Positions 1-11,000 of a stretch of 60,000 bases of DNA are shown in pieces. Source of the DNA: Tubiluchus corallicola (lineage: Eukaryota > Priapulida > Priapulimorpha > Priapulimorphida > Tubiluchidae). The notes below the pieces were generated by a model. The model ran no database searches, was not told the origin of the DNA, and was given only the letters and a program-made list of their open reading frames with translations. The stretch's first letter is position 1. Every line of letters starts with the position of its first letter. The stretch covers positions 64,001 through 124,000 of the forward strand of contig JAQGDQ010000339.1 of NCBI GenBank assembly GCA_030141605.1, given 5' to 3'. The translations under genes were made by a program, and so were the position numbers.

Positions 1-564
1 ATTAGTGTGTACGATCACGCAAGTGTACACCAGACTAAGGTACTCAATAGGCTAAGTTGGAGTGCCTGAAAGGGGCGTATTTTTCTGAATTTTATTAAAT
101 TAAATCACTTGCAAATGTTTAAACAAATAGATCAATTGGACAGCCGAGATTTTCCTGAATAGAATAGTACCTAATTTGCAATCATTTAGTTATGTCTGTG
201 CTCATACAGTAGCAGAAAAGTCACAGGACTTATAAGATCTATTTTGATTAGTGCGATCCTGACGGAGTTTAAAATCTAATAGCCATTGAGTTTTGCAAAT
301 GACCCCTTTCTAACGCCAACCTCGTACAATGCCCGAATTTTTAGCAAAACAAAACACGTTGGCATAGATGCGTATACTATTATTATTTTTTTATTACTAT
401 TTATTAGACAAAAACACCATTACAGTTACATGCACAGACATACTATATACAATTGCAAAACTGAAAAAAAAAGTACCACAAATACTTACAAGTGAGCAAT
501 TAATTAGTTAATTAATTAGTTATTAATTAATACTTAACTGCTTGCAGCTGAGTCATAATGCACC

Positions 565-885
565 CTGTTATAATGCCAAACTCACTTAACGCCATATAAT
601 GCCAAAGTCGCTTAACGTCATATAATGCCAAACTCACTTAACGCCATGTAATGCCAAAGTCGCTTAATGCCATACAATGCCAAAGTCGCTTAACGCCATA
701 CAATGCCAAAGTCGCTTAACGCCATACAATGCCAAAGTCGCTTAACGCCATATAATGCCAAACTCGCTTCGCACCATATAATGCCAAACTCGCTTAACGC
801 CTTATAACTCCATACTCGCTTAACGCCATATAATGCGACACTCGCTTAACGCCATATAATGTCAAACTCGCTTAACGCTACCTTT
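565..885. repeat. 26-bp tandem repeat array (about 12 units)
   Basis: A unit close to ATAATGCCAAACTCGCTTA followed by ACGCCAT recurs about every 26 bp, with point differences such as AAACTC/AAAGTC and CATATA/CATACA. It is an imperfect minisatellite in intergenic DNA, and nothing indicates coding. Confidence 0.9.
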
Positions 886-1713
886 TTGCAGTCTATATCC
901 TATATTTTAGAGCAGATAGAACTTTTTGTGTCTTAAAATTCATTTTTCCCTTTATATGTGTATTTTTTATGCTTTCCTGTACACTGCAAGTCAGTATCCA
1001 GCACATGATGGCAGGACCTGCTTAATATTAATGTTTGTAACGAAACTGGAGCCTCTCTCATTATCAAGGGCAACCCTCTGAAATCAGACACTAAACTGGC
1101 AAAGGTATTTTAGCCACATTTTGGTGCATATACATCATCCTTTGCACGGTGAATAGCCAGAATCAGCATGGCGAATAAAAACTGTCCAGAGTGAGTATCG
1201 AAACATAGTGCAGTTACCCTCAGCTATTTAATCCACATGTAATTAATGCAGCATGATGGAAGTGTGTGGCTTAATTTGTTGTTAAACACATTTTCAATGC
1301 ATTTTTCAAACAAATGGCAATATTTTACAGGGCGATAGCAAATCTTACAAGATGGCATCTTGGAAGAAGCCACTGTTTCCAAACCAGCATTCCGAAATCG
1401 ATGTGATTGGCCGAGAGCTTTCACCTGACACCGACGGTTGACGAACGTGCATGTGCCGCTAGACTATAATTGAGTATTGTTTATTTACTTACGCAACTGT
1501 CAGCACTTCGTGGTTGACACTAGAGAAATTTACATCGAAGCAGAAATGCATCGAGTGCAATATCATGTGTAGAACAAATGAATTCGTTTTTTTATTTTAT
1601 ATAATTGTATTTATTTTCACTCTCGCTGGTTTATTTTAGTTTCATGGTTCTTTGTTTGAAAATTGATGGGACTAGTCATTCTGCTTTTCATTTATCATTG
1701 GCCTCAATCGTCA
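886..1713. other. Intergenic DNA without recognised features
   Basis: AT-rich sequence with only short chance ORFs. No splice-consistent exon, RNA gene or clear repeat end was seen. The stretch 1-564 is likewise featureless apart from AT-rich runs near 490-530. Confidence 0.5.
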
Positions 1714-2377
1714 TATGTGTGCTCACATAGCAAAATCATCCATAAGTCGGCAATTAAGCTTTTCTAGTTATTCACATATCCTGCCATTTCATGAGGATCA
1801 TTTTGGTACCAAGCTCATTGTTCTATGTTATTTCTAAGCTGAGATAATCCACGTTGAAATTGAGGTACAGGTTATGCAGTGAAAAACATAACCTTGAGAA
1901 AATCTCTGCTAAAGTTAGCCATTGTTTTTTGTCGCATCAATACATAACACTTAGCAACTGTACGAAAGTGTGGTTGCTATGGACTTTGTAAGAGCACATT
2001 GAAGTTATGTTTAAATCCAGTAGATGGCTCTTCCTGACGAAGATTAGCGCTTGGCAGCAGAAAAGACCCGAAGCAAAATGGCTGCTTTCACGAGCTACAA
2101 TCGAAGTTTGAAAATACAAATTTTTTGCAATTGCAGTACTAGTTCTAGACAGAAAAGTGGGTAAGGAGTTATAAAATTAAATTTTTAGTATTTTTTGAAC
2201 ACTTTCTTGATAATTTGATGCCAGAACATAAAAGTCCAATATATTTAGCGTTGGTTTTCGCAAACTACGTAAAATTGACATTTGACCAAATTATTGGTGC
2301 ATTCTACTTTGAAGCATCATAACATAGTTTTAACTATGCCGATTTATGGACGGTTTTGGTTTGCAAGCAGCACATAT
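1714..2377. mobile_element. MITE family H, copy 1 (about 660 bp, inverted ends)
   Basis: The left end reads GTGCTCACATAGCAAAATC then CATAAGTCGGCA. The right end is its inverted counterpart (TGCCGATTTATGGACGG then TTTTGGTTTGCAAGCAGCAC). Related copies lie at about 10695-11159, 12513-13111 and 13951-14597, and all share the inner blocks AGCCATCTACTGGATTTAAA and GTGGATTATCTCAGC. No transposase is encoded, so it is a non-autonomous DNA element whose superfamily I cannot assign from the ends. Confidence 0.75.
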
Positions 2378-2424
2378 AGTTGTTTATTGTATGAAGCGTA
2401 TCGTTCTTTGTGAATTTTTTTATG

Positions 2425-2705
2425 TGGCGTTCCCCAGGGGACCATTTTGTTGCCCACCTTATTCATCACTTATACAATGTTAACTCTAATGTGAAAGTTT
2501 TTGCCGTTTGAAAGTCTCTGTTGTATTGCCACTATACTGTATACATGCCATCCAAGTTTTTGGAGTGAAATTTTTGGAAAAAAGTTCTTGTTTCCGGAAT
2601 TGTAAATGTCGTTTTCAGGCAAAACTTCGTTTAGGGAAGCCTTTTAGACTAAGAAATATTTCAACTAGACTTTCTGCTAGAGGTTGTGATATATTTTATG
2701 CATAG
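2425..2705 (+). pseudogene. Reverse-transcriptase fossil (non-LTR type)
   Basis: The plus strand near 2433 reads GVPQGTIL then PTLF, the conserved reverse-transcriptase motif before the catalytic YADD block. About 40 bases later comes NVKVFA, then a stop where the catalytic Asp pair would be, then LLYC. The intervening segment is deleted and the frame is broken. An open stretch follows to a stop at 2705. Identification rests on the short motifs only. The retroelement clade cannot be assigned. Confidence 0.55.
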
Positions 2706-2937
2706 TTGTTAAATTATTGTTTGTATAAACTTTTTGTGTTGTTATTATTATATCACAGTTGTTATGCTGCACGTAGCTTTAGATATCACGAAATTTTCTT
2801 TTACGGTTGTGTAGTAGGTACTTAGAGCATGGCCGGCCCCATGGTCAATTGTGCAGCTGGCTCACGTGAGCTGCATGTCGTAAAATATATCTTATGATGT
2901 CTTGATTCTTTAAAATTTTCCGAAGCCAGGTTTAACC

Positions 2938-3204
2938 TTGCGACAAGTTCAGAGCCCCAGTCTTTGTGCTGCCATTGATTACTCATTAGACTCACACTTC
3001 GCTGATTTAGAATGTAAAATTATCGCGTGGTTTCACAATTTAAGAAGCCGTGCTCAAGATTATGAGCACCCGAGAAACGGCATCCATTCCGAGTTTAACC
3101 GCAGATGGGATTTTCTGTTTCGGGCTTACGTGTACCCAACTGAGATCGGCAAAAAACCTAGTTTCAAAGGTCGGGCAGCGAGTTGGTATATTTCGGGTCT
3201 GTGA
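2938..3204 (+). other. Unrecognised open frame, 88 codons
   Basis: An open plus-strand frame in otherwise non-coding DNA. Codon 1 is not a convincing ATG context, and I see no family motif or flanking splice sites that settle it. It may be a decayed transposon fragment or chance. Confidence 0.15.
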
Positions 3205-3388
3205 GTTGGTATCTTTAGTTTGCCACTGCATCTGCATCGATTCGGAGGTCCAGTAAATGAGAGCTATTGATTTCTCCAAATTTTTGTTACTTATGGGTAC
3301 AACTTTATGTCTTGGGTCATTTGATTTCTGGTCACTGAGTTCAGATCCAAGCTAGATTTAGCATAAATTTTTCGTTTTTTCTCAACTT

Positions 3389-3711
3389 ACGCACAGTTTA
3401 TGAAACATGTGAAAGCTATTGTTTCAAATACAATGTCGACAAAACTAATCAGTTCTATTCATTTATGGAAAGCAAAACAGCCATTCAGATCGCCTCACTC
3501 TGTTGTTGAGTTAAAACTAGAAGTTACTCAACTAAGAGTTGAGATGTTTGCAGATTATGAGAGAGATGAAAAGAATGAAAAACTGAATAAAATTATACAT
3601 GTATTGGATGGGATACTTAAAGATGATACTTACACGCAGTTTATGAAACATGCGAAAGCTATTGTTTCAGCTCTTCGAATGGTTTTGCAAAAAATCTTGA
3701 AAATTAGATGA
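3389..3711 (+). other. Possible terminal exon with a polyA-like signal
   Basis: An open frame starts at ATG 3400 and ends in TGA at 3709-3711, followed within 10 bases by AATAAA. The encoded 103 residues are Lys/Glu/Leu rich and coiled-coil-like in the middle. A block of about 30 bp encoding QFMKH-KAIVS occurs twice, near 3396 and near 3637, so part of the frame is a direct duplication. I do not recognise the protein. It may be a chance or transposon-derived ORF. Confidence 0.25.
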
Positions 3712-3777
3712 CCACAATAAAATGGACAAAACGGAAGGTAGCAATGTCTCCTTTCTCTTAGGCAAATGATGTAACTA

Positions 3778-4232
3778 CAGTCAACCTCGGGTATAAGGTA
3801 CCCGCTTATCAGAGAGCACCTACCCCGGTCCCGATTTTTCGTATACAAGGTACTCGGATATAAGGTACTGTCGGTTATAAGGGACGATATCTTCAGGCCG
3901 CACGTAAGAGAAACCCTGGTAATTTACCTCGCATATAAGGGACCCTATGATCAAAGCGAAATTGATCGATTTTTAACCTCAATTTTTCACAAACTCGGCC
4001 TTCGAACAGCTCGGTTTCCGCGGTCACATACATCTCGCATCACTGAAGGAGCTTCCTACACACCGTTTGCGCTGAATGTGCAGCAATAATCCATAAAAAT
4101 ATGGGTAAAAGTACAGAAAAGTACAGGTCTAGATACACCCTCGGTCTGACTGAACTTTGGCTATAAGGGACATTGGATATAAGGGACGGTTTTTTCCGGT
4201 CCCGAGGTGTCCCTTATGTCCGAGGTTGACCG
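3778..4232. mobile_element. Tc1/mariner-type MITE, family A copy 1
   Basis: The ends are CAGTCAACCTCGGGTATAAG and its inverted partner finishing CGAGGTTGACCG, each next to a TA dinucleotide as in Tc1/mariner target duplications. Both halves contain repeated 'ATAAGGGAC' motifs. There is no coding capacity. A truncated second copy is at 9803-10260. Confidence 0.85.
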
Positions 4233-4293
4233 TAGTAATAGAATAGTGAATTGTGACATACTTATATGTTTTTTGCACATTAAAATTAAATTA

Positions 4294-4618
4294 CAGTCGA
4301 CACTAGTTAAACCGGACCCTGTTAGCCCGAATATCGGATAAGACGGACGTCATTCGTGGTAAAGGAAACTGACCGATTTCCGTCCGAGCCAGAGCGCTAA
4401 ACACAACACGGCCTACCAACTGTACAATAATTTCTTTATCCTCACAGGTTAACTATTTTAAAGTAATATACATATAGTATATAGTGCAATGTATATAGGC
4501 CTTATTAAGGTGATTATTCCTGTATAATATAGACCATATACATAGGCATATCGGATAAATCGGACAATCGGCTAAACCGGACCCCCCCCAATTAGTCCGG
4601 TTTAACGAGGGTTGACTG
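4294..4618. mobile_element. Tc1/mariner (pogo-like ends) MITE, family B
   Basis: It begins TA|CAGTCGACACTAGTTAAACC and ends GTTTAACGAGGGTTGACTG|TA, a flanked inverted-repeat element of 325 bp. The motif GGTTTAAC/GTTAAACC recurs inside. CAGTCAACCCTCG-type ends are typical of pogo/Tigger-group MITEs, which is an inference from the ends only. Confidence 0.85.
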
Positions 4619-4843
4619 TAATTATTTAACCTAAATGTTGATGAATCGCCTACTGAAGTGAATGCGAAGGGTCGCGTTCAATTCAGACTCAGTTTCAGTT
4701 TTTCTTCTTTTTTTAGACATGTTTAGATTCAAAAATTTAACGAATTACAAGTTAGTTCTTTTACATTGCTGTCACCGAACGTGAGAGGTTGTGTCGATTG
4801 TAAACTCTAGTCAATGAAGCCGTTCTGAATGCCAGCGGTACTA

Positions 4844-5616
4844 CAGTAGAATTCGCTTAATAAATCCACAGATAATAAGCACAGCAGCTGATTGTGGCGA
4901 TTATTGCTGGAAAGGAACCGTGTAATGCTTTAACCTATAGTAAAAAATCTGGGGTTTATTAAATCCAAACTTCGCCTAGCAAGCTGCGAAGATGACAAAA
5001 TTGTGACGTACGACCATGCGATTGTCCCGCACTTTCACCTGACCTACATCAGAGCATCTCTATTCTAAGCACATTTTACACGTTTGCATTTTTCCACTCA
5101 ATTCTTGTCTGTAGCGGCCTAATTTACGCGTTACAATGCAGAAGCATCAGTCGAGTGCAAGACGAGAGATTTAATTTGATTAAATTAACATGCTAATTAA
5201 CAAGGCGAGAGATTTAATTAGGTTAAATTAACACGCTAATTCTTGCTGATAGACCGTTGCATGCAAGAATGTTACTGACTCAAATAAATCACTGCTGAAT
5301 CATCGCTGATATTAAAGTTGCACTTTTTAACTCGGCAATCAGCTTACCACATGTAAAGGACTTCACAGAAAAATAATACCTGCTTTACGCGAGTTACTTT
5401 AATTATACGAAGGCTAATATATTATTGCATTTTACGTAAAAACTTTTTGCGGGCTTTTACAGAGAGCTGACAATATTGGCTTCGTAAATAAACAATATGC
5501 ACTATATTAACATAGAGAATATGCTACTTAATAGGTCTCTTTGGCTTATAAATTCATCCTCTTAATAAATTCATTTAGCTTCACACAAAGGTGGATTTAT
5601 TAAGCGCAGTTTACAG
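4844..5616. mobile_element. Tc1/mariner-type MITE, family C
   Basis: TA|CAGTAGAATTCGCTTAATA at the left matches the inverted right end, where GTGGATTTATTAAGCGCAG then TTTACAG precedes TA. The inner 26 bases of the two ends match almost perfectly (CGCTTAATAAATCCAC). The 773 bp carry no coding frame. It is the third TA-flanked MITE in a row after families A and B. Confidence 0.8.
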
Positions 5617-6568
5617 TACAAGTTACCTGTGTTTCTCCACCTATCAAAATGAATGTAACCTTAAGCAGTTTCATTATTAACATTAATTAGTGTAATTAAA
5701 ATTGTAAAACATCATGTTTAGCTGCCTGGATTTGCGAAATATTTAGAAAATTTGCAAAAAATTTTCGAGTGTAACTCCATTTCTTTTCTGTCAATAATAG
5801 TTTTGTCACTATTTTGTAGATATCTTTTTGTACCTAGTGAAAGTTTACTATTTAGATCTAGTTTAATTTTTCATATTTTTTTCGGTATGCTAGTGTAGTT
5901 AGTTAGGTTGTGAAATCATGGCATTTCTGCATAAAATGTTGACCATTGTATTTACATAAATAATTGTACCAAAGTTTAACGAATATCAGCGCTAAGCACA
6001 AACACTGTAAAAACCTATGTGTCTAGTGAATTTTTTGTTAATATTGTAAATTATTGTTATTATTTATTATAAAATGAATAATTTTATTCTATTCTCTAAT
6101 GTAAGATCTTACAGGTTAACTAGTGTCGACCTCTAGTGAGAATATTGTGAGTTAGTGATTTACAATTAAACGCGAAACGTTCGCTATGTGAGATGCTTCA
6201 ATAATATTTATAATAGTTATAAATCTATAATCATACTTATAATGATTTAAATAAATGCTTGCAATACATTATAAACAATTATTACTTGTTGAAACATTTA
6301 TTTTTAAAGTGTAACACGACGGCTGCAATGCTACAACAGTGATCTAGCATATCTAACTGAAGTAGGTAAGTTACTAACACTACTACTACCTACTAACACT
6401 ACGTTACAACCAAAGTAAAAATATAGACAACATGAAATTTAATTCATACAATTTCATTTGAATATTTTACCGGAGAGCTGGCTGGCAGTGATCCAGTGAT
6501 GGGGAAAATGGGAATATCCAGAATAGTTGGGATATGTCAATCTTGGCATTCAAAAAATTTGAGAATTC
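5617..6568. other. AT-rich intergenic DNA
   Basis: No exon, RNA gene or repeat boundary could be supported here. Base composition is strongly AT. Confidence 0.5.
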
Positions 6569-7021
6569 TTAAAGGAAAGGTGAAGTCATTTAGCAAATTA
6601 GATTTTATTTTACTGGTATCACTTAAATTTGGAAAAATGTAACAAAAAGTTAATTCACACTACAGCTAGAAATTTTCGGGTGCTGTGTTTATGGTTGTTG
6701 CAAATGCATTGTGGTTTCTCCCCGTAAGCATTCTCTGCCTTCCTAAACTTCATCCAAAAATACCACAAATTTAGCTAATTTTTCGAAACCTATTATTGTC
6801 ACTGCACTGATTTTCTTCAGTAGACGAGTGATGTCACTGGTGGAAGAGTGTGCGTTTAAAATGAGGGCGCTTAAGCGTGAAATAATTGCGACTTTAAAAA
6901 AAGTGATTTTACTAATTACACGAGGCGATTATTGCACTTTTTTTACAGACATTATTGCCTTTAACATTTTTCTAACAGTTAAACAAAATTAACTTCATAA
7001 AAGGCTTGACCTTTCCTTTAA
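6569..7021. mobile_element. TTAA-flanked MITE, family G copy 1
   Basis: The element is bounded by TTAA on both sides, with ends AGGAAAGGTGAAGTC and (inverted) GGCTTGACCTTTCCT. TTAA targets are characteristic of piggyBac transposons, so a piggyBac-related MITE is likely. Partial relatives occur near 17235-17405, 30510-30600, 43393 and 46750-47005. Confidence 0.75.
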
Positions 7022-7261
7022 TAAAATGATTTAATAAAACAAGATGATATGCTTAAGCGGTTAATAGGTTTGTAAATTTACGTAACATGCAAATTGTAAA
7101 CTGGCTTGCAAGTTTTTGTAAATATACAGCAATGTAACCAAAACAGCATCATTTTCATACACTTTGCAATTCACATGCATTCACTTCATACGAAAGATAA
7201 AAATATTCCGTCGGCTAAAGTTTACAGTTCCCTCACACACAAGAAATTAATTCGTGAAGCA

Positions 7262-7312
7262 GATTAGGATTAGGCTTAGGGTTGGGGTTAGGGCTAGTGT
7301 TAGGGTTAGGGT
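7262..7312 (+). repeat. Degenerate interstitial telomere-like (TTAGGG)n block
   Basis: About eight hexamers resembling TTAGGG (TTAGGATTAGGCTTAGGG, then GTTGGGGTTAGGGC, then GTTAGGGTTAGGG) lie about 540 bp downstream of the transglutaminase stop codon. This is the usual animal telomere repeat in a non-terminal position. Confidence 0.8.
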
Positions 7313-7848
7313 ATTTAAATTGTGTGGGAAATTATAAACTCCTATTCTGTCTTCTAATTTCAGGCGACAAGATCATTGATTACATTTACACCAACAAAAA
7401 CAACAATATAAGAATTAACTTCAAATATTACAGTACATCTTGCTAATCTAGGCACAACTACTCTAGGTTCAAGTTTAGAGAAGCAAATGCACATAAACAG
7501 TACAGACTTATCAAGGAACGATCAGACGCACATCGTTTTGGCTGGCAAACCACCATTTCTCGCTTACAAATTTAACTAAAAATTTGAATTTGTGTCTCTA
7601 AAATGAAGTATGTTATTGGCATTAAGCATCAAAGGCTACAGTTTTCCCAATGTCAGTAAGGACTGCAAAATAAGTTTCGTCCCTTCTACACATCAAAACG
7701 CTGTCCGCGTGTACTGATACGAGCACGGCAATGGAACGCCTCAATGGAAACATCTATTCTGCACAAACTTACGTTGTGACTCTAAAAAATATTCCATTTG
7801 AGTGGAGAATTCCACGTCGAATGACAGAACCACGCGGAATTTCACATT

Positions 7849-8034
7849 TCACGATGTTTCCATTGCTGCCGCATCAACGCTGGTGTCTGCAGTGTCGCCC
7901 TCTGGCTTAGGTTTCTCCTCTGTCGGTTCGTCACTTACAGAGTCGCGGTTAACGGCTGTCGCCGAATCACCAGAAGCGGCCGACACGTCGCCGGATGCAG
8001 CCGGTGCGTCGTTTCGTTCATCGGACTCAGCCGA
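7849..8034 (-). CDS. Transglutaminase last exon: acidic low-complexity tail
   Basis: The acceptor TTTTTCAG precedes 61 codons and TGA. The residues are nearly all Ala, Ser, Asp, Glu, Thr and Pro, and the sequence looks disordered. It continues in phase 0 from the preceding exon. Vertebrate transglutaminases generally end soon after the second barrel, so this tail is lineage-specific. The GC content and codon use differ clearly from the surrounding AT-rich DNA, which supports it being coding. Confidence 0.85.
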   Translation of the reverse strand, partial: SAESDERNDAPAASGDVSAASGDSATAVNRDSVSDEPTEEKPKPEGDTADTSVDAAAMETS

Positions 8035-11000
8035 CTGAAAAAGAATGTAAAAAAGTGCGTCTTTGACTCGTTTATTTTCAAACATTATCGCTTAGCGTAT
8101 AACAATTGCTTTTGAAATCATTCTTTATGTAACCTAGTGCTCTCTTGCGATTGTCAAATCAGGTTTGCTCGTCCTGGTTAGGTGACGAGTGGTCTAGATT
8201 TCAGACTGCAACCACACAGTCAAGTGTTCGAATCTAGCAGCTGCCAACGGCAGGGCATATACCATACATCTTTTCGTTATATGTGTGTTGCGCCCTTACC
8301 TGTATAAACAGCCTTTAAAGGAAAACCGGACAATTGTGTAAACATTAGTTCAGAATAAAGAATGTTCTGAAATATTGAAAATTACAATAGCTTATTTTAA
8401 ATTAAAGCTTAGATTAAATAATAATTACCTCGGATACTCAAATTTTGTTAAACCACGTGCGCGTGGCCGACAAATAGAAGGCAGTACCGTGATAACCATG
8501 ATCATGAACTGCAATGTTAGTTTCTGAAGTCATATGATGTAAAGCCCATTTTTCGTGACATCACGCATTTAAGTAGTACTGTAACACTTACGCAAACGTG
8601 CTTGGCGTGCAAGGAAAGGTGTGCACAAACTGCGGTTAGTTTCTGACGTAAGCAATAGCTGTGTTCGGTTGCCGTTAATTACCTTTCTAAGCTAATTATT
8701 CAAATAAGAGAAACAATTGCTAACTCTTGTAGGCAAGAAAATGTATATTTTGGACAGTAAATTAAAATGAGATTGAGTCTAAACAATCGTCCGGTCTTCC
8801 TTTAATGCTAATGTTGTCCAGTATGATCGCAGACAGTAAATAAACGTTGTCTTTGTATTTGGTGAAAGTTGGTTATTATGCATAATTCTAGCTGAAAAAA
8901 GCTGATCAATTCCTTTAATGACTAGAGAGCATTCAGTAGAGTGACAAAGTTGTCCCAACGAGATGGAGGCATGGACTGTAGTTTTCACTTAAACTTATAC
9001 TAAACCTCTGAAAAACACGGCTACCATCATATAATGTACATCATAATTGCGTATTTAAAATTAAATGCAATGACACGACCATCCCACGGGCTTAAACTAA
9101 AAGAATATGTCATTGATCGTCTTTGTTATCTGAATAGCTAAGAGCCTAGAAAAAGTGGCGACAGACAGACAGACACGCAGACATGAAAATTCGGATCATG
9201 TACATTTTCGCAAGCAGGGGGTGACAGGATACTAACAATTAAGAGTGTTTAATGGGCGCAAAGCAGGCAAAAATATGAACATTTTCTACTAGTGTCCAAA
9301 TACAATGTCCAAAAACAAAGACAAAGAAGAAAGAAAATGTACAGCAGGAGAAGAAAGAAGAGCAAAACAGATTTGACAAAAGGCACAGTTCTGATACAGA
9401 CTTTCCTAACACACTTTTTTCGTAACATTCATCACAGAAAGATTTCACCTATTGCCTTACCTCGTCATATGGCTTCTCCTTCTCCTCTTCCACTTCAATC
9501 TCCATCTTTCCTTCTTCTTCTTCTTCAGTTGTTTTCCCTGTGTCGGTTTCCTTTTTCTCTTTCTCTTCTGGTCGGTATTTCTTCACGTTGACGTAAGCGA
9601 ATCCGCGGATGCCGCCTAGTTGTTCAGAGTGAAAGTTAGCTATCAGTTTGCGTCGACCGTAACGTGCAGCTGTTGCCGTAAGCGTGACGGCTGATTCCTT
9701 GTGGGCATGTATGTTACCTCTAGAAAAAAATGTGAGCATGGGTTACACTGATGCACCATAATTTCTCACAGATTCCTAAAAAAACGTGTCTATATAAACT
9801 TACAGTCAACCTCGGGTATAAGGCACTCGCTTATAAGGGACCACTAACACCGTCCCGATTTTTCGTAACATTTTTCCTATGTAAAATCTTCATATATAAG
9901 GTACTCAGATATAAGGGAATTTCGGTTATAAGGGACGATATCTTCAGGTCCCGCGTAATAGAAATCCGGGTAAATTACCTCGCATATAAGGGACCCTATG
10001 ATCAAAGCGAAATCGATCGATTTTTAACCTCAATTTTTCACAAACTCGGCCTTCGAACAGCTCGGTTTCCACGGTCACATACATCTCGCATCACTGAAAG
10101 AACTTCCTACATACCGTTTGCACTGAATGTGTAGCAATAATCCATAAAAATATGAGTAAAAGTACAAAAAAGTATAGGTCTAGATACACCCTCGGTCTGA
10201 CTCAACTTCGGCTACAAGGGACATCGGATATAAGGGATGGCTTTTCTGGTCCGGAGGTGTTTATTTCACACGCTTTCCCACTTTTCCTGCATTTTTTAAT
10301 ATACATTTTTTGCAACATTATTTTCACTTTCAAACATCGTGATTTTTTCCCCCTGTCATATCCTTTACCACAGTCGTATTTTTCGTTCTAACTTCCACTG
10401 TTGCAAACGCAATCAAAATTTTTTTCCTCGACTATCCTGTGGGATTAATCCAAGTTGCGCTTTTACTCGAAAATTATTCGTTTTCCTAGCGGTTTTGATT
10501 ATTTTTAAATTTTATGAATTTCCAAATTCTACAGATGACCAAAAACCCATCTGTAATAAGAGATTCTAAGTCGTCTTCAGTATCAATAATAAAATTAAAA
10601 TTACTACATTGATCAATAAAATTATAGATAAAACAGATTAGGGGTCACTGTGGAAACTCCCACTTTGCATAATACTTGATTTTATAAAACTGTTTGTGTG
10701 CTTGCAAACAAAAACCGTTGTGATGCTTCAAAGTAGAATGCACCAAAAATTTGGTCAAATGTCGATTTTTTATTTTTTATGAAAACAAATGCTAAATATA
10801 TTGGACTTTTATGTTCTGGCATCAAATTATCAGGAAAATGTCCAAAAATACTAAAAATCCAATTTTATAACTTCTTACCCACTTTTCATGCTAGAAACTA
10901 GTACTACAATTGTAAAAAAATATTTTCTAACTCTAATTATAGCTCGTGGAAGCAGCCATCTTGCTTCGGGTTTTTTCTATTGACAACACCAAACCTTCGT

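Noticed and set aside
9292-9591. 99-codon plus-strand ORF
   Set aside because: Antisense shadow of the transglutaminase exon at 9461-9719.
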